Shown: positions 32,728-42,813, counted from the first letter of the stretch. The stretch is DNA of 64,000 nucleotides from an uncultured Pseudomonadales bacterium (GCA_951813295.1 CATOTI010000003.1:310001-374000); one strand, 5' to 3'. The notes: generated from the sequence alone by a model not told the origin. A program made the numbers and translations.

Positions 32728-33728
32728 CCGGCGGCGACTTGGGCGATCGCGCCTTCAGCTTCCTTGGTCGAGGCGAGCTTACGCACGGCCGTGATCTCGG
32801 CCAGGATTGCGATCGCGATCTCAGGCGGTGTCTTGCTACCGATGGGCAGGCCGATCGGCGCGTGCAGCCGATCGATTTCCGCGTCCGTCAGTTCCAGATC
32901 GAGGAGCCGTAGTCGACGGTTCGCCGAGGTCCGGGTCGAACCCATAGCGCCGATGTAGAAGGCGCTCGTCTTCAGGGCTTCCATCAGCCCCATGTCGTCG
33001 ATACGCGGATCGTGCGTCAGCGCGATGATTGCGGAATAGGGGTCGTTCGCGTGGGCGCGAACTGCGTCGTCCGGCATATCCCGGATCTTGCGCACGCCCG
33101 CGACGTCGAACTGTTCGAGAACGTCTACGCGCGGGTCACACACGGTGACGTCGTAACCGAGCGCGCCGGCCATGTCAGCGACGTACGTGGACACCATGCC
33201 GCAACCGATGATGAAGAGCTGGTACTGCGGTCCGTAGGTCTGTACCAGCCGGCGGGCGTCGTGGTCGTAGTCGAGCTCTGCATGCGATTCGACATCGCGA
33301 CTCGCGAACTTGCGCGAACCGAGGTGAACGGTTCGTTCGACGCAGGCCCGGTTGTCGAGTGTTTCGGCGAGATGAGCGAAATGGGCTTTGGCCTCGTCGG
33401 TTGGCTCGAGGGGTTCGATGACGATGTCGAGATGGCCGCCGCACGGCAGCCCGAGCGCTTCAGCCTCTTCTTCGGTCTCGCCGTAGCGGAAAAACTGAGC
33501 GTGATCCTGCGCGAGCTGACCGGACGTGAGCTTCTCGAGGAGGTCGTCCTCGACACAACCACCCGAGAGCGAGCCTGTGAGGTGGCCTTGGGTGTTGCAG
33601 GTGAGTAGGGAGCCGATGGGCCGCGGCGAAGATCCGTAGGTCGCGACCACGGTCGCTAGCCAACAACGTTGATCTTCTCGAAGCCAGGCATCGACTTGTG
33701 AGATGACTTGCTGATCGACGGCTTGCAT
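32724..33728 (-). CDS. XdhC/CoxI-family molybdenum hydroxylase maturation factor
   Basis: A 334-aa protein. The N-terminal XdhC domain shows CWLATVVATYGSSPRPIGS and GSLSGGCVEDDLLE. The C-terminal Rossmann-like domain has LFIIGCGMVSTYVADMAGALGYDV and HDPRIDDMGLMEALKTSAFYIGAMGS. Family members bind Moco, help its sulfuration and insert it into xanthine-dehydrogenase-type enzymes. The pairing with a MocA-like gene is common, but the structural genes are absent here and may lie elsewhere in the genome. Confidence 0.88.
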   Translation of the reverse strand: MQAVDQQVISQVDAWLREDQRCWLATVVATYGSSPRPIGSLLTCNTQGHLTGSLSGGCVEDDLLEKLTSGQLAQDHAQFFRYGETEEEAEALGLPCGGHLDIVIEPLEPTDEAKAHFAHLAETLDNRACVERTVHLGSRKFASRDVESHAELDYDHDARRLVQTYGPQYQLFIIGCGMVSTYVADMAGALGYDVTVCDPRVDVLEQFDVAGVRKIRDMPDDAVRAHANDPYSAIIALTHDPRIDDMGLMEALKTSAFYIGAMGSTRTSANRRLRLLDLELTDAEIDRLHAPIGLPIGSKTPPEIAIAILAEITAVRKLASTKEAEGAIAQVAAG

Positions 33729-33760
33729 GCGTTCGAGTGTATCACCGTTAAAATGCGGCT

Positions 33761-34654
33761 ATGTCAGATCCCGCCCAAGATACCGCCGCGGCGCCGCCCG
33801 CGTTGACACGACTCGAGCCGGGGCAGAGCGCCGAGGGTCGACTTCATGGACTTGCCGGTGAAGCGGGTGCGGATGGCGTGATTCGCTACGCCGTCGATCT
33901 CGGTGATATCCGGGTCGACCTCAACGCGCTGCTCGATACGGGGATCGAGATCGAGATCGACGGTCGGGCGATTTGTGTCGGCTGCGGTGCGCCACTCATC
34001 AAACGCCCGAGCCACGGACACTGCTACGAGTGCTTTACGAAGAAAGCTTCCATGGATCTGTGCTTCGTCGCGCCGACACGCTGCCATTTTGATCAAGGCA
34101 CGTGCCGCGAACCCGAGTGGGGCGAGCGCGTGTGCATGCAGCCGCACGCGGTGTATCTGGCGAACTCTGGGGGCCTGAAGGTGGGGATCACACGCCACCA
34201 CGATGGCGTCCCGCGTTGGGTTGAACAGGGCGCGACAGCGGGTCTCGTCATTGCGCGAGCGAGTACCCGTCATCGGGCGGGGCTTCTGGAGGAGCGCATC
34301 GGCGCGCGCGTTAACGACAAATCGGATTGGCGGCGTCAGGTGACGGGTGGCAGCCCGCCGCTCCATCTCGCGCAGGAAGCAGAGCGGATTCGCGCGGTTG
34401 TCGCGCTACCTGACGACTGTGTTTGGGAGGCCAATACCGCTCATGAGATTCGCTATCCCATCGTTCGTTATCTGCGTCGCGTCGTCCGACTGCGTTACCC
34501 GGACGAACGGGTCGTCCGTGGCCGGTTGACGGGGATCGTCGGATCCTTTCTGTTGCTCGACCATGGCGCGTTCCACATCGGCGACCACCGGGGCTTCCGG
34601 GCGCGGCTGACAGCCGTCGGCACCATCGACGATCTACAAGGAGAATTGTTTTGA
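33761..34654 (+). CDS. DUF2797 family protein
   Basis: A 297-aa protein. It has a Cys-rich segment (CVGCGAPLIKRPSHGHCYECF) expected to bind zinc, followed by PHAVYLANSGGLKVGITRHH, a GIY-YIG-like strand pattern seen in DUF2797. The function is unknown. Linkage with pepN, as here, is common in gammaproteobacteria to my knowledge. The pepN start codon (TTG) overlaps its TGA, so the two are coupled. Confidence 0.82.
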   Translation: MSDPAQDTAAAPPALTRLEPGQSAEGRLHGLAGEAGADGVIRYAVDLGDIRVDLNALLDTGIEIEIDGRAICVGCGAPLIKRPSHGHCYECFTKKASMDLCFVAPTRCHFDQGTCREPEWGERVCMQPHAVYLANSGGLKVGITRHHDGVPRWVEQGATAGLVIARASTRHRAGLLEERIGARVNDKSDWRRQVTGGSPPLHLAQEAERIRAVVALPDDCVWEANTAHEIRYPIVRYLRRVVRLRYPDERVVRGRLTGIVGSFLLLDHGAFHIGDHRGFRARLTAVGTIDDLQGELF

Positions 34655-37329
34655 GCGATAGCTTGTCCGCGGTTCGGCTGGCCGACTACGAGAGATACCC
34701 CTTCGCCGTTCGAGAAACACGGCTCGCCTTCGACATCCATCCGGGAAGGACGACGGTGACCAACGAGATGACGTTGGAACGCACGGGTGAATCCGCGTCG
34801 TTACGCCTCGACGGGATCGACGTCGAGCTCGAGTCGGTGCGCGTCGACGGCCGCGAGCTGACAGGGAACGAGTACGCGATTGATGACGAATCGCTCACGA
34901 TCTTCGACCTGCCGGAGAAGTGTGTCGTTTCGACGCGCGTCGGAATCGTCCCGGAGGACAACACCGCGCTCGAAGGGCTGTATCGATCGCGGACGATGTA
35001 TTGCACTCAGTGCGAGGCCGAAGGATTCCGCAAGATCACCTACTTCCCCGATCGCCCGGATGTGCTGTCGTCGTTTTCGACCACGATCACGGCCGATGCG
35101 TCGGCCTATCCGACACTGCTCTCGAACGGCAACCTGGTCGCCGACAGCACGCGTGATGGCCGCCGCACGGTGACGTGGCAGGACCCGCATCTGAAACCGG
35201 CCTATCTGTTTGCGCTCGTCGCGGGCGATCTTGCCGTGCTGGAAGACGAATTCGTGACGGCCTCGGGACGGCGAGTAGAACTGAAGATCTATTCGGAACC
35301 GCACAACATCGATCAGTGTGATTACGCGATGGGTGTTCTGAAACGCGCCATGCGCTGGGACGAAGAGCGCTTCGGTCGCGAATACGATCTCGACATCTTC
35401 ATGGTCGTCGCCGTCGAAGATTTCAACATGGGCGCCATGGAGAATAAGGGCCTGAACATCTTCAACACGTCTTGCGTTCTGGCGACGCCCGACACGGCGA
35501 CGGATGCGGGACACCAGCGCGTCGAAGGCGTCGTGGCGCATGAATATTTCCACAACTGGTCCGGTAACCGGGTGACGTGCCGTGATTGGTTCCAGCTCAG
35601 CCTGAAAGAAGGTTTCACGGTCTTTCGCGACGCCGAATTCTCGTCCGACATGAATTCGCGCACGGTAAAACGGGTCGAAGACGTCGCCTTCTTGAAGGGC
35701 GTGCAGTTCGTCGAAGACGCGAGTCCACTTGCGCACTCGGTGCGCCCCGACAGCTACGTCGAGATCTCGAACTTCTACACCACGACGATCTACGAAAAAG
35801 GAGCTGAGGTTGTCGGGATGCTGGCGACGATTCTCGGTCGCGACGCGTTTCGTGCCGGCTCCGATCTCTATTTCGACCGCCACGACGGACAGGCGGTGAC
35901 GACGGATGATTTTGTCATCGCGATGGAAGACGCCTCAGGGAAGGACCTCGAGACGTTCCGTCACTGGTACGCCCAGGCCGGAACACCGCGCGTCGCCGTC
36001 GCGGAATCTCGGGACAGCGATCGATTGACGCTCGAACTTTCGCAATCGACGCCGACGACGCCGGGACAGAACGAGAAGCTCCCACTGCACCTACCGCTCG
36101 CCCTCGGCGTCGTCGACGGTGCGGGCCGTGAGGTCCTCGGCAAGACCGGCGCCGACAATGGCTTCGACGTGGCGATTGCAACGACGCTCGATGTCGAGAA
36201 TCCGAATGCCGACGGAACGTTGATCGCACATCTGAAGGATGCCAACGGGACGATCGAGCTAACGGGAATTCCCGCGGATGTCGAAGTCAGTTTCCTGCGT
36301 GGCTTCTCGGCCCCCGTCAACGTCGACTACCCTCGTTCGGCCGCCTCGCTCGGTCGTTTGGCGGCGCGCGACACGGATGGTTTCGCGCGCTGGGATGCGG
36401 CGATGACTTTGATGGCGGGTTCCATCCTGTCCTCGCTCGATGGTGCGAGCGCGTCGTTGGACGCCGTGCACGGGATGGTCACGGATGTCGCCGAGCAGAC
36501 CAAGACCGCTGACGGCGGCCCCGAAACGCGCGCGTTGCTCGCCGCGATGCTCGTGCCGCCCCCGACGACACTTTTGCTGGATCAAGCGCCGGGCAGTGAC
36601 ATCCTCGCGATCGACGACGCGCGCGATCGGTTGTGTCGTGAACTCGCCGATGCGCTCGATTGGGAAGCAATCGTTAAGAGCTGCGATTCGATCACACCGT
36701 ACCGGGCGACGGGTGAGGAGATTGCGCGTAGGCGCCTTCGTTCGGTGGCACTCGCATATCTCGCCACGCGGTTGGATCAATCGGCGCCGCTCGAAGCCCG
36801 AGCGCTCTGGGAGCACGAACTCGAACGCGCCGACAACCTCACTGAGCGGTTGGCCGGACTCGTCGGACTCTTCGAGCTGACGAGCCTCGCGGACGAAGCC
36901 AAGCAAGCCCACGCGGATGCCTTCTATTCACGATGGTCGTCGAAAGCGCTCGTTGTGGATGCGTGGTTCAGTCAACAAGTCGCGACACGTTTTGGATCGC
37001 TCGATCGTCTGCACGCCCTCGAAGCCCACGAGGCGTTCGATATCAAGAACCCGAACAAGGCTCGGGCGCTCTACATGGGTTTTATCAACGGCAACATCCG
37101 CGGTTTCCACGCGGCCGATGGCTCGGGCTACCGCTGGCTCGCGGACAAAGTCATCGAGATCGATGCGTTGAATCCGCAGGTCGCGTCTCGATTCGCAAAG
37201 ACGTTGACGCAGTGGCAGCGTCACAACGACGAGCGCCAGGACATGATGCGCGGTGCGCTGGCACGGATCGCCGCCAGCGGCCCGTCCAAGGATGTCGCTG
37301 AGGTGGCCGAGAAGGGCCAGGTCGTCTAG
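34651..37329 (+). CDS. pepN: Aminopeptidase N (M1 metallopeptidase)
   Basis: An 892-aa cytosolic zinc aminopeptidase that removes N-terminal residues from peptides. The zinc motif HEYFH is at 297-301 with the third ligand E320 in SLKEGF, the same numbering as in E. coli PepN. The exopeptidase motif GAMEN is in NMGAMENKGLNIFN. The full length matches E. coli (870 aa). The start is TTG 34651, 5 bases after AAGGAGA, overlapping the DUF2797 stop as TTGA. The 3' end overlaps the opposing batD gene by 4 bases. Confidence 0.95.
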   Translation: MSDSLSAVRLADYERYPFAVRETRLAFDIHPGRTTVTNEMTLERTGESASLRLDGIDVELESVRVDGRELTGNEYAIDDESLTIFDLPEKCVVSTRVGIVPEDNTALEGLYRSRTMYCTQCEAEGFRKITYFPDRPDVLSSFSTTITADASAYPTLLSNGNLVADSTRDGRRTVTWQDPHLKPAYLFALVAGDLAVLEDEFVTASGRRVELKIYSEPHNIDQCDYAMGVLKRAMRWDEERFGREYDLDIFMVVAVEDFNMGAMENKGLNIFNTSCVLATPDTATDAGHQRVEGVVAHEYFHNWSGNRVTCRDWFQLSLKEGFTVFRDAEFSSDMNSRTVKRVEDVAFLKGVQFVEDASPLAHSVRPDSYVEISNFYTTTIYEKGAEVVGMLATILGRDAFRAGSDLYFDRHDGQAVTTDDFVIAMEDASGKDLETFRHWYAQAGTPRVAVAESRDSDRLTLELSQSTPTTPGQNEKLPLHLPLALGVVDGAGREVLGKTGADNGFDVAIATTLDVENPNADGTLIAHLKDANGTIELTGIPADVEVSFLRGFSAPVNVDYPRSAASLGRLAARDTDGFARWDAAMTLMAGSILSSLDGASASLDAVHGMVTDVAEQTKTADGGPETRALLAAMLVPPPTTLLLDQAPGSDILAIDDARDRLCRELADALDWEAIVKSCDSITPYRATGEEIARRRLRSVALAYLATRLDQSAPLEARALWEHELERADNLTERLAGLVGLFELTSLADEAKQAHADAFYSRWSSKALVVDAWFSQQVATRFGSLDRLHALEAHEAFDIKNPNKARALYMGFINGNIRGFHAADGSGYRWLADKVIEIDALNPQVASRFAKTLTQWQRHNDERQDMMRGALARIAASGPSKDVAEVAEKGQVV

Positions 37330-38720
37330 TGCGACGGCGCGGGAAAGAGGGGCGGTAAGGGATCGTCGCGGTTCGGTACATCTAGAGCGTCGATGCACGC
37401 GATCAGCAGTCGACCCACGCTCTCACGGTCATAGGTCGTGAGCGTCTTGGCATAGAGGCTCGAATCGAGTGTCTTCAGTAGTTCCACGCCCGCGGCGTGG
37501 CGCATCAAGCGCTGCATCAGCTCGACGCGGGACACATCGTAGCGCTGACCCAGCGCTTTGATGATCTCCGCACGGGCCTGCGCCGGATCGGCCGGGAGAT
37601 TGCGGGCGAGGCGTTCAACGTTCTTCGGCGCAGGCGTCGATGCCTCGACAGGCGAGGGCGTGCGGCGGCTTCTCCACATCATCACGAGGCAGGCCGCAAG
37701 TAGTCCCCAGCCGACGAACGCAAAGGTTGGCCAGGCGAAATCAGATGAACGAGTCGGTTCGACCTCGGCCGGCGTTTCGCTCGGGATGCCCGGTGCGGCG
37801 TCGTTGGTGGCGAGCGCGCCGACCACATTGAACCGGCGCACTGGAACGACGGAGGTTGCGAGACGGTCGGTGGTCGTGTTCCACCAGACGATCTCGACGG
37901 ACGGTGAGAGGATCGCGCCTGGCCTTACGGGAACGAGTGTTTGCTGCTCGATCCGAGTTCCCCGCACGATTCCGTCTTCGACGTATTCGTCGAGCTCGAC
38001 CGGATCGTCGTAGCGTTTGAGGTTGCTCGGCGTCTGGACGAAGAGTGGCGGAACGGTCGATCCGACCACGCCCGTGGCCTCGATCGTCAACCGCCGCATG
38101 ATCGATGCGCCCACCTCGTAGGCCTGTTCGTTCGGTAGCCACTCGTCGGTGAGACGAAGCGCTTCAGTGGCGAGCCAGGGACTATTGGACGGATAGGCGT
38201 CCGGAATCGGCATGATCTCGACCGTCCGGACCGGCGACTCGATGCGGACCATACGCGGTCGCCGACGATCGTCCAGGCGGATATTCGCTCTGATTTCGAT
38301 GGCCGGAATGGTGAGCGACCCGCTGGCGTCCGCGAAGACCGAGAAACGGTGCTCGAGTGCCTTGTACTCGACCCCGTTGCGGAAGTACTTGAGCTGCCGG
38401 GGATTGCCGTGCGAGACGACGAGCGTGTTCTCGATCGTGGGGGATTTGGGCAGGTCGTTGAAGAGTTGAACGTTGTTGGCATAGAGAACCCGGCGCGTCA
38501 CGACGAGTTCGGCCTGCACGTAGACCGCTTCCCGCGATAGCTCGACCTCGAAGAAGATCGATTCTTCGGCGCGCACGTTGTCGTCGAGACGCCGCGCCGC
38601 GTCGACGACGGCGGGGTCGAACTCCTGCGCGGCCGGGTTGAGCGACAAGAGGAGTGAGACGACACCGAGCGCCACGGCGCCTGATGCGCTTAGCATTTGT
38701 CGAAAGCGTCGGTGGATCAC
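37326..38720 (-). CDS. batD: BatD-like oxygen-tolerance/aerotolerance protein
   Basis: A 464-aa envelope protein. GTG 38720 overlaps the preceding stop (GTGA). A signal peptide (LSASGAVALGVVSLLLSLNPA) leads to tandem beta-rich domains (FFEVELSREAVYVQAELVVTRRV; RLTIEATGVVGSTVPPL). A late transmembrane helix (FVGWGLLAACLVMMW) precedes a cytoplasmic helical tail. This is the layout of BatD proteins, the last gene of MoxR/Bat operons. The complex is thought to act as an envelope chaperone or stress system. Details of its function remain open in the family. Confidence 0.82.
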   Translation of the reverse strand: MIHRRFRQMLSASGAVALGVVSLLLSLNPAAQEFDPAVVDAARRLDDNVRAEESIFFEVELSREAVYVQAELVVTRRVLYANNVQLFNDLPKSPTIENTLVVSHGNPRQLKYFRNGVEYKALEHRFSVFADASGSLTIPAIEIRANIRLDDRRRPRMVRIESPVRTVEIMPIPDAYPSNSPWLATEALRLTDEWLPNEQAYEVGASIMRRLTIEATGVVGSTVPPLFVQTPSNLKRYDDPVELDEYVEDGIVRGTRIEQQTLVPVRPGAILSPSVEIVWWNTTTDRLATSVVPVRRFNVVGALATNDAAPGIPSETPAEVEPTRSSDFAWPTFAFVGWGLLAACLVMMWRSRRTPSPVEASTPAPKNVERLARNLPADPAQARAEIIKALGQRYDVSRVELMQRLMRHAAGVELLKTLDSSLYAKTLTTYDRESVGRLLIACIDALDVPNRDDPLPPLFPAPSH

Positions 38721-40435
38721 CAGATTCGCTCGGTCTGGCGGTAGCGGTAGTCGCCCGAGCGAAGGCGCCGTTTGGTCTCGTGTTGGAACTTGCGTTCCAG
38801 CAGACCCGCCGGATCGTCGGGAATACGGCGTAACCATTGGTCGAGGGAGTCGAGCGCTTCGTCGCGGTATTCGAGATCCGCTTCGAGTTGGTCCTGCGGC
38901 TCCCCCTCGCCGGACTGTGTGTCGTCGCTCGTCTGTTGCTCGCTCTCGCCACTTTGCTGGTCGGACGTCTGCGGCTCTTGTGACTGATCACCATCGCGGC
39001 TCTGATCATCGGACTGACTCGACTCGCCGCCTTCTTCGGACTGGGCGCGCAAGAGCTCATCGACCAGCGCGCGGTTGTACGCGGCGTCCTCGTGGGTCGG
39101 TTCGAGCCCGAGGGCACGATCGTATGCACCGATGGCGGCTTCGAGTTCGCCACTGAAGGCGAGCGCATTGCCGAGGTTGAACCAGCCCCGCGCGGTCTGG
39201 TCTTGCCCGAAGAGTGCGGCCGCGGTCGCGAAATCGTCGCTGCGATACCGCGCGACGGCCTTCCAGTCGGGATCTTCGAACCACAGGGAAGCGAATTCGG
39301 GCTGTCCGTTCTTCAGGGCGCGATAGGCATGCTGATCCGGTCGAGCCCAGAGGCGATCCCATGCCGACACGTAGCCGCTCGCCTGCGGTGTTTCGTCCGC
39401 ATGGGCCGGGCGCCACTCGTCCTCGATGGAGATGAGTGCGATGAGCGCGACGCTTGCCACCACGCCGCGACGAAAAGTGAGAATCGTCATTCCGAGCAGG
39501 ATTGGGATCAGCCAAAAACCCATATCAAACCAGGTATCGAACTCGCGTTCTTCGGAATCGAGTTCGGCCTTGGGCGGTTCCATGAGAACGGTGTCGAGGT
39601 CTGTGTCGTCGATCGTCAGCTCGTGATAGCGGCCATGCGCGACGTTTGCGACGCCGGCGAGGCGAGCGGAGTCGAGGCGTGGCTCGATACGCGTACCGTC
39701 ATCCGTGGTCAGGTATTGGCCCGGCTGGTTCAGGAGTCGCATGGGGATCGGCCCGCCCTCGGACGTGCCGACGCCGATGAATGAGATGGGAAACGACGGA
39801 TCGACGAACTGAGTGACCTCGTCGATCGCGCCGACTCCGTCGGTCACGATCAGGATCTGGCCGCTATCGAACCCGGCGTTGTCGAAGAGCTGATGGGCGA
39901 TTTCGAGCGCCTGCCCTGGGCGGCTGCCGTGTACCGGCATGATCGATGGATCGAGGCCTTTTAGTAGGTTGACGATCGTGTTGATGTCGTCCGTCAACGG
40001 TGTCACGAGATGCGCATCACCCGCGTAGACGACTAACCCGCTGAACCCCTCTTCACGTTGCTTCAGGATGTCCTCGACTTTGTGCTTCGCCTGGACGAGC
40101 CGCGAAGGATCGACGTCTTCGACGTACATCGACAGCGACAGATCGAGTAGAACGACGAGACCGTCGAGGCGTTGCTCCACGGCCTGCGGGCGCTGCTGCC
40201 ATGTCGGACCGGCGGCCGCGGTCACGGCGATCACGAACCCGAGGCCCGCCAGCCAGGGAACGAATCGATGCGCACTGCGGCCTTCCTCGATCAGGAGGTC
40301 GAGAAAAGCTCTGTCGATCGCCGTCTCCCAGCGAGACCCACCTCGGGACAACCGCCGCCAAGCGAGCACGACGACGGGCACCAGCAAGAGTGCGAGGAAG
40401 GCGAAGGGGCGGAGGAAGTGAAAGTCGTCAATCAT
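38717..40435 (-). CDS. VWA-TPR protein (BatB/BatC fusion)
   Basis: A 572-aa protein. After two N-terminal helices (FLALLLVPVVVLAW; FVPWLAGLGFVIAVTAAA) comes a von Willebrand A domain with the MIDAS motif LDLSLSM and VTDGVGAI. A further helix (FWLIPILLGMTILTF) precedes a TPR block (ARGWFNLGNALAFSGELEAA; IGAYDRALGLEPTHEDAAYN). The last quarter is a very acidic Gln/Ser/Asp/Glu-rich low-complexity linker ending in a basic tail. BatB-type VWA and BatC-type TPR are separate genes in some bacteria and fused in many proteobacteria. It overlaps its operon neighbours by 8 and 4 bases. Confidence 0.88.
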   Translation of the reverse strand: MIDDFHFLRPFAFLALLLVPVVVLAWRRLSRGGSRWETAIDRAFLDLLIEEGRSAHRFVPWLAGLGFVIAVTAAAGPTWQQRPQAVEQRLDGLVVLLDLSLSMYVEDVDPSRLVQAKHKVEDILKQREEGFSGLVVYAGDAHLVTPLTDDINTIVNLLKGLDPSIMPVHGSRPGQALEIAHQLFDNAGFDSGQILIVTDGVGAIDEVTQFVDPSFPISFIGVGTSEGGPIPMRLLNQPGQYLTTDDGTRIEPRLDSARLAGVANVAHGRYHELTIDDTDLDTVLMEPPKAELDSEEREFDTWFDMGFWLIPILLGMTILTFRRGVVASVALIALISIEDEWRPAHADETPQASGYVSAWDRLWARPDQHAYRALKNGQPEFASLWFEDPDWKAVARYRSDDFATAAALFGQDQTARGWFNLGNALAFSGELEAAIGAYDRALGLEPTHEDAAYNRALVDELLRAQSEEGGESSQSDDQSRDGDQSQEPQTSDQQSGESEQQTSDDTQSGEGEPQDQLEADLEYRDEALDSLDQWLRRIPDDPAGLLERKFQHETKRRLRSGDYRYRQTERIW

Positions 40436-41417
40436 CGCTGCGTGCCATCACGAGCGAACTCAGGAGAAAGATCACGAGCGCCGCGGCGAGTGGAAAGTAG
40501 AAGAGATCGCGAACCGGCCGGAACGACCCGCGGTTCGTCTCCACCGGTTCCAGATCCTCGATTACTGCATAGATCGACCGCAGGCTCGAGGTGTCCTCGG
40601 CGCGGAAGTACTGCCCGCCGGTGCGCTCGGCGATGGTCGTGAGCGTGCCTTCGTCGAGGTCGGCCGAAGGATTGACGAGACGTCGGCCACTGCCGAAGGT
40701 CGCCGGCATCGCGAGGCGGTCACTGCCGACGCCGATCGTGTGGATTCGGATCCCGAGTTCCCGGGCGATCTCGGCGGCCCGGCGGGGTTCGATCTCGCCG
40801 ATGTTGTTCGAACCGTCCGTCAGGAGCACGACCACACGACTTTCGACCGGTCGGTCGCGCAAACGCTTGACCGCCAGGCCAATCGCGTCGCCGATCGCCG
40901 TCTTGCCGCCCGCGATACCGACCGGTGCTTGACGTAACAGTTCCCGGACGGTGGCGAGATCGAATGTGAGCGGCGCCTGCAGGTAGGCGTACGTGCCGAA
41001 CAGGATCAGCCCGACACGGTCGCCTTCGCGGCGTTCGACGAAATCCTCGACGACGGTCTTGACGACGGTCAGACGGTCGACGAGATCGCCATCGAGCGCC
41101 AGGTCCTCGGTACTCATGCTGCCGGAGATATCCACCGCCAGCATCAGATCTCGTCCGGATGTCGGCAGGGGAAGGACCTCACCTACCTCGCGGGGTTGCA
41201 TCAGGGCGAGCACTAGCAGCACCCAGACGACCCAGAGCGCGGCGAGCCTTCGCGTCGCTCGCTTCGTCACGCCGCTCGTGGGCTGCATCGCACTCTCGAA
41301 CCGGGCGAATTCCGGCACCACGAGAGCGCCACGTGTGGACTTTGCCGGTCGCCACCAGCGACGAGCTGCCCAAGGCGCCAGGATGAGTAGTGCGGCCCAT
41401 GGCCAGGCGAACTCCAT
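40428..41417 (-). CDS. batA: BatA-like VWA-domain membrane protein
   Basis: A 329-aa protein. An N-terminal helix pair (ALLILAPWAARRWW; LAALWVVWVLLVLALM) is followed by a VWA domain with a perfect MIDAS, AVDISGSMS, and VVLLTDGSNNIGE. A C-terminal helix (FYFPLAAALVIFLLSSLVM) anchors it. It is the first of the two VWA genes, with its start overlapping the DUF4381 stop (TGATG). VWA proteins of this operon are believed to interact with the MoxR ATPase. Confidence 0.88.
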   Translation of the reverse strand: MEFAWPWAALLILAPWAARRWWRPAKSTRGALVVPEFARFESAMQPTSGVTKRATRRLAALWVVWVLLVLALMQPREVGEVLPLPTSGRDLMLAVDISGSMSTEDLALDGDLVDRLTVVKTVVEDFVERREGDRVGLILFGTYAYLQAPLTFDLATVRELLRQAPVGIAGGKTAIGDAIGLAVKRLRDRPVESRVVVLLTDGSNNIGEIEPRRAAEIARELGIRIHTIGVGSDRLAMPATFGSGRRLVNPSADLDEGTLTTIAERTGGQYFRAEDTSSLRSIYAVIEDLEPVETNRGSFRPVRDLFYFPLAAALVIFLLSSLVMARSDD

Positions 41418-41914
41418 CAGGGCCGCGCCAATGCGTGGTTTGCCTGAATGAGTTCCGTCAGCCGATCGTACGTTTCGCGAACCTCGGGTTCGAAGCCGGG
41501 TTGGTATCGGCCCGCACCGAGTGTGGCGTCGAACAGCGGGAAGAGGTCGGGGCGATCAAATCGTTCGACGATCTCCTCGATCCACTCGCGGCCGAACGAG
41601 GTCGCGTCCGCTCGGTTCTCGTGCTGAGCGATGAGCCGCTTGAGGATCGCGTTGGCGCCATCGGCGAACGCGCGCGCATCCACCCGACCTTTGGCGTATG
41701 CATCGAACGCGGCTGCAAGATCCTGCTCGGCGATCCGGTAAGGGACCCGCGCCCGCTCGATCGCGCGATACCGGCGCCAGGCAAGCACAACCGCGACAGC
41801 GATCAGCGCGATGATCAAGGCGGCGAGAATCCACCAACCGGGCGCGGGCGGCCAGAATGGCGGCGGCAACGGCTCGTGAATATCGCGTAGGTTGCCGAGG
41901 AGTTCGGGATTCAT
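41417..41914 (-). CDS. DUF4381 single-pass membrane protein of the Bat operon
   Basis: A 165-aa protein that starts with LRDIHEPLPPPFWPPAPGWW, the DUF4381 hallmark, then a transmembrane helix (ILAALIIALIAVAVVLAW) and a cytoplasmic helical domain. It is found between the DUF58 and BatA genes in many proteobacterial MoxR operons, exactly as here. The reading frame overlaps the DUF58 gene by ATGA. Confidence 0.87.
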   Translation of the reverse strand: MNPELLGNLRDIHEPLPPPFWPPAPGWWILAALIIALIAVAVVLAWRRYRAIERARVPYRIAEQDLAAAFDAYAKGRVDARAFADGANAILKRLIAQHENRADATSFGREWIEEIVERFDRPDLFPLFDATLGAGRYQPGFEPEVRETYDRLTELIQANHALARP

Positions 41915-42804
41915 CGGCTAAAAAGACCGCTCTTCGAGGCATCGCTCGAGGCGGTGATGTCGTATGTGGACACTTCGGAGAATCGAATGGCAGCGTTCTC
42001 GGCCAGCGACGCCACGCGTTCACGACGGGCGTCGAACGAATCGGCGAACTCGGCTCGAAACCGGTCGTTCGTTGCGTCGAAATCGATTCGTTCGCCGGCA
42101 TCGGCGACCGCGTACATCCCCCGACTCGGCAACACCCGTTCGAGTGGATCGTCGATGAAGATGAACTCCGAACGGCGGTTAGCGCGGTTCGAGCTTGCAA
42201 CCGTTTCGGGCCCCGACGGATCGGCGAAGTCGCTGATCACGACGATTCGGTGCCCGCGCTGCATGAATTGACGGGTCGTTTCGACCGCGACTCGCCAATT
42301 GCTGGACGTCGCAGTGGTCTTCAGGGATTGATTGGCGGCGACTAGGGCGTTCAAGAGTCGCGTGACCGTGCTCAACGACCGGCGGGGTTCGACGATCGTC
42401 GTTCCGAGCGGGCTCACGATCGCGCCCCCGACGCGATCATCCGACGTGAAACTGCGCCAGATATCGAGCGTCGCGACTTCTGCGGCGGCGATGGATTTGA
42501 ATCGCTCGCGGCTGCCGAAAAACATCGATCGGGTCTGGTCGATGAGCAAAAACGTCGAGTGTTCGCGTTCTTCGCGGAAAACCTTGGTGTGGGTGTCCAC
42601 TTTCCGAGCAGTCACCCGCCAATCGATATGGCGGGCGTCATCGCCGGGGCGATACTGGCGGACCTCGTCGAAATCGACGCCGCGGCCGCGCTGGCGTGAC
42701 TCCACCGTACCCATGCGGCGCGACGGCGGACGGCGTCGAAGCCGGGCGTCGTGGCGCAGCCCCATGAGGTCGTCCAAGGTGAGATACGCGCCGGTGAGTG
42801 TCAC
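41911..42804 (-). CDS. DUF58 family protein of the Bat operon
   Basis: A 297-aa soluble protein with the DUF58 motif RGVDFDEVRQYRPGDDARHIDWRV split over a short stretch, then TARKVDTHTKVFREERE and a degenerate VWA-like fold (FLLIDQTRSMFFGS; IVVISDFADPSGPE). Such proteins usually act with the neighbouring MoxR ATPase. Translation begins 9 bases after the MoxR stop. Confidence 0.9.
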   Translation of the reverse strand: MTLTGAYLTLDDLMGLRHDARLRRRPPSRRMGTVESRQRGRGVDFDEVRQYRPGDDARHIDWRVTARKVDTHTKVFREEREHSTFLLIDQTRSMFFGSRERFKSIAAAEVATLDIWRSFTSDDRVGGAIVSPLGTTIVEPRRSLSTVTRLLNALVAANQSLKTTATSSNWRVAVETTRQFMQRGHRIVVISDFADPSGPETVASSNRANRRSEFIFIDDPLERVLPSRGMYAVADAGERIDFDATNDRFRAEFADSFDARRERVASLAENAAIRFSEVSTYDITASSDASKSGLFSR

Positions 42805-42813
42805 TCGATGGCC

